A program made the position numbers and the translations under genes. Shown piece after piece: positions 53,448 through 62,104 of a stretch of 64,000 nucleotides of DNA. Source of the stretch: Paenibacillus sp. OK003 (GTDB taxonomy: Bacteria; Bacillota; Bacilli; Paenibacillales; Paenibacillaceae). The stretch lies in NCBI RefSeq assembly GCF_900109515.1, contig NZ_FOBD01000001.1, forward strand, positions 310,001-374,000. The letters run 5' to 3'. Each line of letters opens with the position of its first letter. The stretch's first letter is position 1. The notes under the pieces were generated by a model, which ran no database searches, was not told where the DNA came from, and saw nothing but the letters and a program-made list of their open reading frames with translations.

Positions 53448-54451
53448 TTTCTTCTATTATAAAGAGACGTGCAATCACCCTTATTCTGATCCTGTTGTTA
53501 TTGAATGTGGGGGTGCTTGTGCTTAATGTGATGTTGGGAGATCGCTCCATCCCTCCGGGAGAAGTATTGCGCAGCTTGATGGGCAGGGGAGATCAGGAAT
53601 ATCACTTCACCATTCATCAGTTAAGGCTGCCCCGGGTACTGACCGGTTTTCTGGTTGGATGCGGTCTGGCATTGGCGGGTACAATCCTACAGGTCATTAC
53701 GAGGAATCCTCTGGCATCACCTGGCGTGATTGGGCTGAATTCGGGTGCGGCTGCGGCGGTGGTTGCCGTCATGGTGCTGGTTCCTACTTTTCCAATGCGG
53801 CATATGCCGTGGATTGCATTCATTGGAGCCTTTCTCGCGGCCGCGGTAATCTATGGATTGTCATGGAGAAAAGGAGAGGCGAGTTCCACGGTTCGCATGC
53901 TGCTGATTGGTGTGGGCATTTCTGCAATGGCAGGTGCGTTAATCACGTATTTGCTAACGGTGGGCAAAATATTCCGGGTCTCCCAGGCTTCCGTGTGGAT
54001 GGCAGGTAGTCTATACGGACGAACGTGGGAACACTTTTGGCCTTTAATGCCGTGGCTGCTGATCCTGTTTCTTCTATTAATATGGATGTCCAGATGGCTG
54101 GATATGTTTCTGCTGGATGTCCAGTCGGCTGCTGGACTCGGTCTGCGGGTGGAGACGATGCGGGTGTTGCTTCTTCTGATGAGCGTAGGGCTCGCCGGGT
54201 CTGCGGTGTCGATGGCAGGAACGATTGGATTTGTCGGCTTAATGGCCCCTCACATGGCAAAACATCTGGCAGGCAGCCGGAGTCTGGTTCGCTTGCCGAT
54301 TGCGGCGTTGCTTGGAGGACTGATCGTCATGCTCGCAGATCTCGCCGGACGGACATGGTTCGCTCCGTATGAGATTCCAGCCGGATTAATTACGGCGATG
54401 ATCGGGGCTCCGTATATGATGTATTTGCTGTTACGACGCAGAGGGATATAA
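53444..54451 (+). CDS. FecCD family iron-siderophore permease (second subunit)
   Basis: A 335-residue polytopic permease forming a heterodimer with the preceding gene product: LPRVLTGFLVGCGLALAGTILQVITRNPLASPGVIGL (pieces), MLLIGVGISAMAGALITYLL, and coupling motif AGTIGFVGLMAPHMAKHLAGSRSLVRLP. It overlaps the upstream gene by an ATGA. No ATP-binding subunit follows, so an ATPase encoded elsewhere must energise transport, as YusV/FpbC does for several B. subtilis importers. Confidence 0.94.
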   Translation: MISSIIKRRAITLILILLLLNVGVLVLNVMLGDRSIPPGEVLRSLMGRGDQEYHFTIHQLRLPRVLTGFLVGCGLALAGTILQVITRNPLASPGVIGLNSGAAAAVVAVMVLVPTFPMRHMPWIAFIGAFLAAAVIYGLSWRKGEASSTVRMLLIGVGISAMAGALITYLLTVGKIFRVSQASVWMAGSLYGRTWEHFWPLMPWLLILFLLLIWMSRWLDMFLLDVQSAAGLGLRVETMRVLLLLMSVGLAGSAVSMAGTIGFVGLMAPHMAKHLAGSRSLVRLPIAALLGGLIVMLADLAGRTWFAPYEIPAGLITAMIGAPYMMYLLLRRRGI

Positions 54452-54469
54452 TGAAGAAAAGGATTCAGA

Positions 54470-56095
54470 ATGCAAGAAAGGCTGGTGCATTTTTTCATGC
54501 CATCATATGTGAACGAAGCCAATCTAATCTATCTTTTATCTTCAGTACGTAAACGAAAGTTTCCCATGACCCGACAAGCCAAACATGTTCGGGTTCCTGT
54601 ATACATATTATGCTTTATTACAGAGGGCGAAGGGGTTGTTGTACTGGATGGTGCGTTACAGAAGGTTCGTCCTCTCCAGTTATATTTGCTTGTACCCGGC
54701 ATGATTGTGGAATTCCCGGAACAAGGTAGTACGTTCGAATATTATGGTGTATGGTTTGAACCGATTCGGCTAACCAAGACCAGAGGTAGATATGAAGCAT
54801 TGCCTTCCCTATCCTTATCCGGTGCACTCTCACCAGGGCATATTCCCGTGCATCATCCACAACAGATCCTCCAACAGATCGTGCAGTTATATCATCACAG
54901 TCGGCAAGAACGAAATCGGGATTCATTGAATTTGAGAATTCAGTTAGAGCAATTGATCCAGAATATTATGAAGAATGAACCGGAACAGCCGGATACCGTA
55001 ATGGATGAACGGGTTGAACGGAGCATCCTTTATATGGAGCAGCACTATACGGACAAAGTAAGCATTGAACAGCTGGCTGAAGCAGCAGGTGGCATGCCGC
55101 CGGTTGCTTTTTCACGGTTGTTCCGAAGTGAAACAGGTCTGCCACCAGTCGAGTACCTGAGCAATGTGCGCATGACCCATGCGAAACAGATGCTGAATAC
55201 AAAGAACAGTCGAGTGAAGGAAGTGGCAGCTGCAGTCGGGTTTCGAAGTGAATTTTACTTTAGTCGCATGTTTCAGCGCATGGTGGGTGTATCCCCTACA
55301 TTATATATGAAGCGAGGCAAGTTAAAGGTGGCTGTAGCATCCTCACTCGGATTCGAAGACCATCTGAAATCAGTTGGAATCGAGCCGGTCTGTGTGGTGG
55401 ATTTATTCCAGTATCCAGGTCAGAGCAATGAGCAGTATGCGGAACAATTGCACAGCCAACTGCTGGAATTGGAGCAGTCCAATCCGGATATGATCATCGC
55501 CGATCATTATCATACAGAGTTCAGAGAGCAGTTTAAACAAACGGCTGCGCCTGTATTTCTGGATTTCTCTGTGTGGGACTGGAAAGGAAACTTTGAGAAA
55601 ATTGCCGAGTTGGTGAACCGGGAACGTGAGGCTGCGGAGATGCTGACTCGTCTGGATGTGCAAACTGAGACAACAGGCCAGACATTGCGCCGTATACTGG
55701 GGCAGGAACGGATGACCATCATGCAAGTGAGCCACCGGACGATTGGCATTCAGGGCAGGGTGAATCATCCGCTCAATGAATTGGTATACGGCGAGCTTGG
55801 TCTGCGCCCGGGTAATCAGGCTCCAGCAGAACTGTGGCGTATGGAGCTGCAACCGGAGGCCATGCCTGTATTGGAGACGGAACATTTGTTAATTCATCAT
55901 CATCATATTCTCGCCGGTAGTGACAAAATGTATGACCAGTTGACCAGAACGGCAGCATGGCCCCAGATTCCGGCGGTGAAGGATGGAAAAGTTAAGCGCA
56001 TTCCCAATTGGTTTGTGATGAGCTGGACTCCACTGGGGAGACAACGAATCATGAATGAATTGATGGCAGCCGTGGGTGAACATCAACAGCGATAA
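54470..56095 (+). CDS. AraC-type regulator fused to a siderophore-binding domain (Btr-like)
   Basis: A 541-residue cytosolic protein in three parts: AraC cupin-like N-terminal domain (about 20-160), double helix-turn-helix (about 181-281, SIEQLAEAAGGMPPVAFSRLF and EVAAAVGFRSEFYFSRMF), and a FecB-like periplasmic-binding-protein domain without signal peptide (about 284-541, KVAVASSLGFEDHLKSVGIEPVCVV, NPDMIIADHYH). B. subtilis Btr has this layout and activates siderophore uptake genes on binding the ferric siderophore. Placed 18 nt after the permease, it probably senses the product of this locus. AAAAGGA precedes the ATG. Confidence 0.93.
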   Translation: MQERLVHFFMPSYVNEANLIYLLSSVRKRKFPMTRQAKHVRVPVYILCFITEGEGVVVLDGALQKVRPLQLYLLVPGMIVEFPEQGSTFEYYGVWFEPIRLTKTRGRYEALPSLSLSGALSPGHIPVHHPQQILQQIVQLYHHSRQERNRDSLNLRIQLEQLIQNIMKNEPEQPDTVMDERVERSILYMEQHYTDKVSIEQLAEAAGGMPPVAFSRLFRSETGLPPVEYLSNVRMTHAKQMLNTKNSRVKEVAAAVGFRSEFYFSRMFQRMVGVSPTLYMKRGKLKVAVASSLGFEDHLKSVGIEPVCVVDLFQYPGQSNEQYAEQLHSQLLELEQSNPDMIIADHYHTEFREQFKQTAAPVFLDFSVWDWKGNFEKIAELVNREREAAEMLTRLDVQTETTGQTLRRILGQERMTIMQVSHRTIGIQGRVNHPLNELVYGELGLRPGNQAPAELWRMELQPEAMPVLETEHLLIHHHHILAGSDKMYDQLTRTAAWPQIPAVKDGKVKRIPNWFVMSWTPLGRQRIMNELMAAVGEHQQR

Positions 56096-56171
56096 ACAGT
56101 ACTGAACGGGTAGCGTTACAACAGGGATCGTACTGCAATAGGTAGTCTACTCATGTTAGGGAGAGTGAAGA

Positions 56172-56984
56172 ATGAGACGTATTGGGCAAGGACGAACGGC
56201 TGAGATTTATGAGTACCCATCAAATCAGATTATGAAATTATACCATGCGGATTTTCCAGCCGAAGCCGTCCAGAATGAGTTTCGAATTACCCAGGCAGTA
56301 TTCCAAAAGGGCTTACCTGTTCCACAAGCAATGTTGTATATGGATGATGTAATGCGTAAAGGGATTATATTTGAACGGATTGAAGGCAACACGATGTTAT
56401 CCCTTATGATTCAGGAACCCTCGCTGATCGAAGAACTATCGCGTCAAATGGCAGACTCTCATCATAGCCTTCACGCCCAGCAGGATGATGAAGGAGCACT
56501 CCCCACACAAAAGCAGATTCTTACTGGGGCCATTCAAAATACCTCTCTATTGTCGGAAGAAGATAAGGTGCAGGTTATCAATTATATGTCGTCTCTTCCA
56601 GAGCGAAAGCAAATTTGTCATGGCGACTTTCATCCCGATAATGTCATGTTAAATGAAACGAGAGATCAATATTGGGTTATAGACTGGATGACAGGCATGT
56701 CTGGTGATCCAGCGGGTGATGTGGCACGAAGCTGGGTAATATTAATGAGCGGCACGTTGCCGGAGGATACAGACCTGGCTGTTCATAAGGGATTTGAATT
56801 GGCTCGCAATGTAATGCTGGATCATTATATCGGACATTACATCCAGATTTCCGGGATATCTCGCCAGGAGCTGGATGCCTGGATTTTGCCTGTCGCGGCT
56901 GCACGTCTAGACGAGAGGTTACCTGCAGTGGAAGCGGAACAGTTAATCAAGCTTGTGCAGGATCGTATTCGTCTGCTGAAATGA
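56172..56984 (+). CDS. Aminoglycoside phosphotransferase-like kinase
   Basis: A 270-residue small-molecule kinase of the APH/choline-kinase fold. The N-lobe has IGQGRTAEIYEYPSNQIMKLY (ATP loop and lysine). The catalytic loop is ICHGDFHPDNVMLN and the metal-binding aspartate is in WVIDWMTGMSGDPAGDVARSW. The substrate is unknown. It starts 76 nt after the Btr-like gene and begins a tightly spaced same-strand block continuing to 61924. A resistance role is possible but unsupported. Confidence 0.85.
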   Translation: MRRIGQGRTAEIYEYPSNQIMKLYHADFPAEAVQNEFRITQAVFQKGLPVPQAMLYMDDVMRKGIIFERIEGNTMLSLMIQEPSLIEELSRQMADSHHSLHAQQDDEGALPTQKQILTGAIQNTSLLSEEDKVQVINYMSSLPERKQICHGDFHPDNVMLNETRDQYWVIDWMTGMSGDPAGDVARSWVILMSGTLPEDTDLAVHKGFELARNVMLDHYIGHYIQISGISRQELDAWILPVAAARLDERLPAVEAEQLIKLVQDRIRLLK

Positions 56985-57027
56985 CATATCTAGCTTAACT
57001 AACAAGGATAACGAGGTGAAGAAAGCC

Positions 57028-59271
57028 ATGCTGAACGCATTCAAGGTCATACAATCTTACAAATCAGGCCATCTCCCGGAGGTAGAGCAGCCTCTTTGGT
57101 TGCAGCTGCTGGCAGCGGCAGAGCAGCCGAATATTAACCTGGAACGCATTCATTCCATAGCTGAGCTGGAAGGCACGAATCCGGTGCTGGATTACGTAGA
57201 ACGCACACTCCAGGTGCTGGAGCAGCTTCAGGTTTCTTTTTGGATGCGAGAAATTCTGGAGGATGTGCTGGTCTGGTCGGAAACAGCAAAGGCAGGATCA
57301 CCGAAACAGCGGCGCAAATGGCAGAAACAGGGGGTTAACCTGTTCGTGCACAATGTGGGTTCAGCACAGGTATATGACATGTACGGAAGTATTGGACATT
57401 TGCATGGCGAGCAAGGACATCGTGAGGAGAAACATTCATCTCGATTGGAATCCCCGAGTGATTTATCAAATGATGATCGAAGTGGTAGTACACAAATTGT
57501 GCAAACAGCATATGGTTCACTCCCACCTCGGTATGAGATCATTCGTACCCTTATTGCCACACACGGACTTATTGGTCAGTACATAAGAGGAGAAATCCCC
57601 TTTGAAGAAAATGCCCCACTGCACTCGTTCATAACGCAAGGGTGGCTGACCGCAGATGAATTGCAGGCCATCCTGATCGCATTAAATGAATGCATCATTG
57701 CTGGCGTTGACCCATCGCTTTGGAATCAAGTTCAGGCTGAAGTGCAGTGTATCGTAGGCTGGATCATTACAGAGCCGGATCATACGGACTGGAATGTGAA
57801 GGAGCGGCTGTCACGCTTACGGAGCTCATCTATACGTCAGGGAGAAGCGATGGATGAAGCGTATGCGAAACTTCAAGCTCAGCTTGAGATAGAGAAACTT
57901 CTCGCTCCTCTGGCTCATCGGACCTTATGGTATGTGGAGTCAGCGATGCACGATTTTTCGTTGCAGGAGATGGTTAAGATTTTCCTTTTGACGCTGCGCA
58001 GTGAAGCTAGAGTGGGCTCGAATTCGACTTCGCAGGAGCAACAATGTGATGTGGTAAGGCATATCAGCTTCGAACCTTTAATGAACACGATGTATTACGA
58101 TTACAAAGGTGTCAAGAAACTGAATATTTACAAGAAACGAATGATTGAAAAGTATTTGGAGCAATATTCGTGGGAGCAGATTGAAGCAGGTGAGACGATT
58201 ACTTACCCCCATCTGACACATCGGATTGAGCGGCACCCGGATTTGCGGGATACGGTATTTGTGACATTTGAATTTTCCCCGGCGGCCGAGAAGCTAATTG
58301 CATTTTGTATTGAAGCAGAAAAGTCTCCGTTATACGAAAAGGCTGTGCTGTTGTTATTTGACCTGTTTGGATTGCGTCGGGATGCGTATGATCGGTTCCA
58401 TAATGAAGAGACGTATCTGGCCGACATGAACAGCTCAGGTGATTACAAAAAAGTACTGCTGGATTATATGGTTGGCAAACGTGTGCTCGATATCGGTCCA
58501 GGCGGCGGAATATTGCTCGATCTGATTGAACAGGAACGACCTGAGATGGAACCAATCGGCATTGATATTTCAGCGAATGTCATTGAGGCGTTGGAGCGCA
58601 AAAAGCAGCGGGAGGCACATCGCTGGCAAGTATTGAAGGGGGATGCTCTCCAACTGGATCAATACGTGCAGTCAGGCACGGTGGATACGGTTATTTTTTC
58701 ATCCATTCTGCATGAACTGTATTCGTATATTGAACGTGACGGACGAAGCTTTAACAGCGATACGGTCGTTGCTGCGCTGAGAAGTTCATTTAACGTGTTG
58801 TCACCTGGGGGGCGGATTCTGATTAGGGATGGTATCATGACTGAACCCGAAGCGCAGAAGCGTCGAATTCGTTTCCTCGAACCGGATGGGATGCGATGGC
58901 TGGAGCGGTATGCGCAGGATTTCCAGGGACGCAGCATTGAATTTGAGCAGATCTCTGAGGACGAGGCGGTGCTGGATATTAACGATGCTATGGAATTTCT
59001 GTACACCTATACATGGGGCGAAGAAGCATATGTCCATGAGATTCAGGAGCAATTTGGCATATTTACCCCATCGGCATATGAACACTGTATTCGCGAAGCG
59101 CTGGGTGAGCAAGCCGAGATTATTACATTCAGGCACTTTCTTCAGGAAGGATATACGGAGGCGCTTGGAGAACGAATACTATTTATGGATGAACAGGGTC
59201 AACCTGCACCTTTGCCAGACAGCACTTGCCTAATTGTGATTGAGAAGAAGAAAGGAATGGCGGACAGATGA
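57028..59271 (+). CDS. Large protein of unknown N-terminus with C-terminal class I SAM methyltransferase
   Basis: A 747-residue protein. Residues about 480-700 are a class I methyltransferase: motif I VLDIGPGGG (V486, D488), acidic residue at the end of strand 2 (GIDISANVIEAL), KGDALQL, VIFSSILHELYSYI and LSPGGRILIRDG. Residues 1-480 are mostly helical and polar, with a low-complexity stretch near 130-150, and match no family I know. ATG at 57028 has AGGTGA eight bases upstream; a GTG at 57016 behind AAGGAT would add four residues. Its stop overlaps the phosphatase start by 4 nt. The substrate is unknown. Confidence 0.75.
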   Translation: MLNAFKVIQSYKSGHLPEVEQPLWLQLLAAAEQPNINLERIHSIAELEGTNPVLDYVERTLQVLEQLQVSFWMREILEDVLVWSETAKAGSPKQRRKWQKQGVNLFVHNVGSAQVYDMYGSIGHLHGEQGHREEKHSSRLESPSDLSNDDRSGSTQIVQTAYGSLPPRYEIIRTLIATHGLIGQYIRGEIPFEENAPLHSFITQGWLTADELQAILIALNECIIAGVDPSLWNQVQAEVQCIVGWIITEPDHTDWNVKERLSRLRSSSIRQGEAMDEAYAKLQAQLEIEKLLAPLAHRTLWYVESAMHDFSLQEMVKIFLLTLRSEARVGSNSTSQEQQCDVVRHISFEPLMNTMYYDYKGVKKLNIYKKRMIEKYLEQYSWEQIEAGETITYPHLTHRIERHPDLRDTVFVTFEFSPAAEKLIAFCIEAEKSPLYEKAVLLLFDLFGLRRDAYDRFHNEETYLADMNSSGDYKKVLLDYMVGKRVLDIGPGGGILLDLIEQERPEMEPIGIDISANVIEALERKKQREAHRWQVLKGDALQLDQYVQSGTVDTVIFSSILHELYSYIERDGRSFNSDTVVAALRSSFNVLSPGGRILIRDGIMTEPEAQKRRIRFLEPDGMRWLERYAQDFQGRSIEFEQISEDEAVLDINDAMEFLYTYTWGEEAYVHEIQEQFGIFTPSAYEHCIREALGEQAEIITFRHFLQEGYTEALGERILFMDEQGQPAPLPDSTCLIVIEKKKGMADR

Positions 59272-59855
59272 CGAATGAAGCCAACACGGCTTTATATTTT
59301 GTAAGGCACGCGGAATCTGAATATATGGAAGGGCAGGAACGTGAGCGAGGTCTGACGGAACAAGGAAAAAGGGATGCGGCGACCGTCGCGGGTTTGCTCC
59401 ACCGGGAGCAGATACAATCGTTTTATTCCAGCCCGTATAGACGGGCCGTGGATACGATTCAGGGGTTGGCCGAAGTGTCAGGTGGCATTGTGGTCACCGA
59501 AGAGGATTTGCGTGAGCGTAAGCTGTCAGATCCTGAAGTGAAGCATGAACATTTTCGGGAAGCCAAACAAAGGCTCTATGATGATCCTGCGTTTGCTTAT
59601 TCAGGTGGAGAATCCGGCGAAGTCGCTGGGGCGCGGGCAATCGCTGTTATACAGCGTATCCTGGATAGGCATCCGGGACAAAAAATAGTGATTGGCACCC
59701 ATGGGGACATCATGACCCTGATTTTCAATTATTATGATCCGTCCTATGGTTATGACTTCTGGGCAAACACAACGATGCCGGACATCTACAAACTGGAGTT
59801 TGATCGTGATGGTAGGTTGGTTCAGGTAACACGATTGTGGGAAGAGCAGGTGTAG
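59268..59855 (+). CDS. Histidine phosphatase family protein
   Basis: A 195-residue phosphoglycerate-mutase-like phosphatase. The phosphohistidine motif is FVRHAESEY (RHA rather than RHG), the second arginine is in SSPYRRAVDTIQ, the acid glutamate region is EEDLRERKLSD, and the second histidine is in IGTHGDIMTLI. It starts within the stop of the methyltransferase gene, so both are made together. It may remove a phosphate placed by the upstream kinase (inference). Confidence 0.85.
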   Translation: MTNEANTALYFVRHAESEYMEGQERERGLTEQGKRDAATVAGLLHREQIQSFYSSPYRRAVDTIQGLAEVSGGIVVTEEDLRERKLSDPEVKHEHFREAKQRLYDDPAFAYSGGESGEVAGARAIAVIQRILDRHPGQKIVIGTHGDIMTLIFNYYDPSYGYDFWANTTMPDIYKLEFDRDGRLVQVTRLWEEQV

Positions 59856-59893
59856 TTTCTCTAGGTAACACGTTCTAACGACGTTAGGAGGCG

Positions 59894-60847
59894 ATGATAC
59901 TGAACCTCAAGTTGGTAGAGTCCTTTATGGAGCAACAAATCCGTTTTAATGACAATAAAAGTTTATTTTATAATGGAGGCAAGTCTGCATTAGGGCCATC
60001 TCCGCGAACGTTGTGCTGGCTATTGGAATATCGCGCTCAAGTGTCAAAAGCATTAGAACGTATTTTTACAGATGGATTATTGAATCATTTTACAATTAAA
60101 CTAGCAGAGCAAGGAGTCCGCCATTTTATCCAGGTGAACCAGTTTATGCAGTTTACGAGCAATGACAAGTTGCAATTGGCAGAATTATATAAAGATCAAT
60201 TTATGCGGATCTGGTCTCTTTTGCAGAATGAGAGGGCAGAGGAAGAGGTATTACACCAATTTTTCCAGAAGCATTATCAACAGTTAAGAACATTTCTAAT
60301 ACAGACCAATGGCGAGGAATTGTTTAAAAAATATACAATTGATCCACTTCTGTTCTGGGTGCCTTGTGAGGAGTATTCGGCGGATCTGCAGGTATCCTGG
60401 CTCGGCTTGGATATAGAGCACCTGCATCCGCCGGTGCTTGATCTTGGCTGCGGCCCGCAGGCCAATTTGGTCCAATTTTTACGTGGAAAAAAGATAGAAG
60501 CTTATGGGATGGACAGACAGGTGGAGGAATCGGAAGAGCGGCTGTTTTTGCGACGCATGGGCTGGATGGAAGCTTCATTTGAACAAGAACAGTGGGGGAC
60601 AATAATATCCCATTTGGCATTTTCCAACCATTTTACACATCATCATCTCAAGGCAGATGGCGAACCAGAAGCATACGCTCAGAAATATATGGAGCTGTTA
60701 AGAGCGCTAAAACCAGGTGGTTCCTTCTTCTATGCGCCGAGTGTTCCTTTCATAGAGTCATTCGTAGATCAACTTCCCCAGTACTTTGTATGTCGAACCT
60801 GGATCACACCAACACAGCAAATGACGCGAATTACGCGGCTGGATTAG
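59894..60847 (+). CDS. Class I SAM-dependent methyltransferase, second of the block
   Basis: A 317-residue protein with a helical N-terminal domain (about 1-170, QLAELYKDQFMRIWSLLQNE) and a methyltransferase domain from about 180: motif I VLDLGCGPQANLVQFL, acidic residue YGMDRQVEE, and LRALKPGGSFFYAPSVPF. The start is unusual: AGGAGG (59886-59891) is only two bases from the ATG at 59894. A CTG at 59900 would have ideal spacing, so the true initiation codon needs proof. It follows the phosphatase by 38 nt. Confidence 0.75.
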   Translation: MILNLKLVESFMEQQIRFNDNKSLFYNGGKSALGPSPRTLCWLLEYRAQVSKALERIFTDGLLNHFTIKLAEQGVRHFIQVNQFMQFTSNDKLQLAELYKDQFMRIWSLLQNERAEEEVLHQFFQKHYQQLRTFLIQTNGEELFKKYTIDPLLFWVPCEEYSADLQVSWLGLDIEHLHPPVLDLGCGPQANLVQFLRGKKIEAYGMDRQVEESEERLFLRRMGWMEASFEQEQWGTIISHLAFSNHFTHHHLKADGEPEAYAQKYMELLRALKPGGSFFYAPSVPFIESFVDQLPQYFVCRTWITPTQQMTRITRLD

Positions 60848-60867
60848 ATGAAGAAGGGGAGAGTCGA

Positions 60868-61560
60868 ATGAAAATCACGTTTATGCCTAATACGTACACT
60901 GTTGAAGAGCTGAAAGTCCCTGAATTGCACGATCGAACGTACTGCATATTTGATCTAGAGGGCACAGGGATTAATCCGGCTGAGGAGAGTGTGACTCAAT
61001 TTGGTGCGATGTATTACAAAAAAGGAGAATCATTAGATTCATCGTTCACTTCACTTGTACTTGCGTCTAAACCGATTCCAGAAGCGGTCGCGAAGTTAAC
61101 GGGCATTTCAAATGAGGATATGATCCAGGCTCCCTCGTTCGCAGAAGCATACCACGCTTTCCTGGCATTCATCGGGGATAAGGTATTAGTCACGCAAGCG
61201 GGGTATGAGTATGATTTACCCATTTTGAAACGACATTGTGATATGAATGGGCTGCCGATGTTTACCAATCCGGTGTTGGATACAAAAGCGATGTTTACAT
61301 ATATTCATCCTGAAATCTCCGAGGTCATCTCGACCGATTTCCTGATCCAGTATTATGACCTGAATACAGACGGAATTCACAGGCACAATGCCTTGGCCGA
61401 TTGTGGTGTGATTGCTCGTATATTTGAACATGTCCTGAATGAATATCAGGCTCTTGCATTGGAACATTTTACTGCGGATAGGGAACGTGAGATGAAGCGT
61501 TTTGTGATTCCTGCGATGTATTTAACAGCACCGATCGGAGAAGGGAAGCCAGATGAGTAG
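60868..61560 (+). CDS. DEDDh-type 3'-5' exonuclease (DnaQ-like)
   Basis: A 230-residue RNase T/DnaQ-superfamily exonuclease. Exo I is FDLEGTGINP with the D and E metal ligands; Exo II is in TQAGYEYDLPILKRH; Exo III is HRHNALADCGVIARIFEH with the general-base histidine and last aspartate. Such proteins trim DNA or RNA 3' ends. ATG at 60868 has AAGGGGAG seven bases upstream; a longer frame from 60592 overlaps the methyltransferase gene. It starts 20 nt after that gene. Confidence 0.88.
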   Translation: MKITFMPNTYTVEELKVPELHDRTYCIFDLEGTGINPAEESVTQFGAMYYKKGESLDSSFTSLVLASKPIPEAVAKLTGISNEDMIQAPSFAEAYHAFLAFIGDKVLVTQAGYEYDLPILKRHCDMNGLPMFTNPVLDTKAMFTYIHPEISEVISTDFLIQYYDLNTDGIHRHNALADCGVIARIFEHVLNEYQALALEHFTADREREMKRFVIPAMYLTAPIGEGKPDE

Positions 61561-61924
61561 AGTGGAGGCGGATAAATTGCTGGCTGATATGAATGAAGGG
61601 CGGATTCTTAGTCAGCAGACGTTCGAAGGACTGGATGTGGAAGCCTATCTGGATCAACGGGATGCTTCCGAATTTGCCGATGAGTGGATGCAGGCATTTG
61701 AACGGTTTGCTCAGTCTGACGTCGTGGAAGAAGAGGTGCTTCGTGCATGCAGGGAACTGGCTTTCAAACGAACGATTGCTCTTGCGGGCGATCCTGAACT
61801 GGCCGGATATGTCAGTGATGATATTGGATTGATCGGCGCTGCTCTGTTACAGGACGAAATGCAGGATTCCTTTGTTATTCAATTACTTGAACGTTATCAG
61901 CAAGGTACATTGCCCCTGCGTTAA
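61553..61924 (+). CDS. Hypothetical protein, 123 aa
   Basis: A small acidic, mainly helical protein without signal peptide or membrane helix. No family recognised. Its start overlaps the exonuclease end by 8 nt and it has AAGGGAAG upstream, so it is translated with the exonuclease and may be its partner or inhibitor (inference). A hairpin lies over its stop codon. Confidence 0.7.
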   Translation: MSRVEADKLLADMNEGRILSQQTFEGLDVEAYLDQRDASEFADEWMQAFERFAQSDVVEEEVLRACRELAFKRTIALAGDPELAGYVSDDIGLIGAALLQDEMQDSFVIQLLERYQQGTLPLR

Positions 61925-61931
61925 GCAGGGG
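61913..61931 (+). terminator. Hairpin over the stop codon, possible weak terminator
   Basis: CCCCTGC-GTTAA-GCAGGGG is a perfect stem enclosing part of the stop region. No T tract follows directly, so termination efficiency is doubtful. Confidence 0.45.
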
Positions 61932-61983
61932 TGGCGGTTGTACATTCTTTTCGTTTGTATAAAAAAATAGCTTCGAATGTGTA

Positions 61984-62050
61984 TTGTGAGTTTTGCACAG
62001 CATAAGGTACAATTCATCTAAGCATTGAGTGAGAATGATAATCATTATTT
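61984..62050 (+). promoter_or_regulatory. Fur-controlled promoter before second binding protein
   Basis: TTGTGA (61984-61989), 18-bp spacer, TACAAT (62008-62013). The Fur box TGATAATCATTATTT (62036-62050) agrees with the consensus at 13 of 15 positions, and an overlapping TGAGAATGATAATCA extends it to the left. Confidence 0.85.
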
Positions 62051-62104
62051 ATAAAACATGTTCTCACCGATACAACAACAGATTACATAGGGGTGAAGGG
62101 TATC

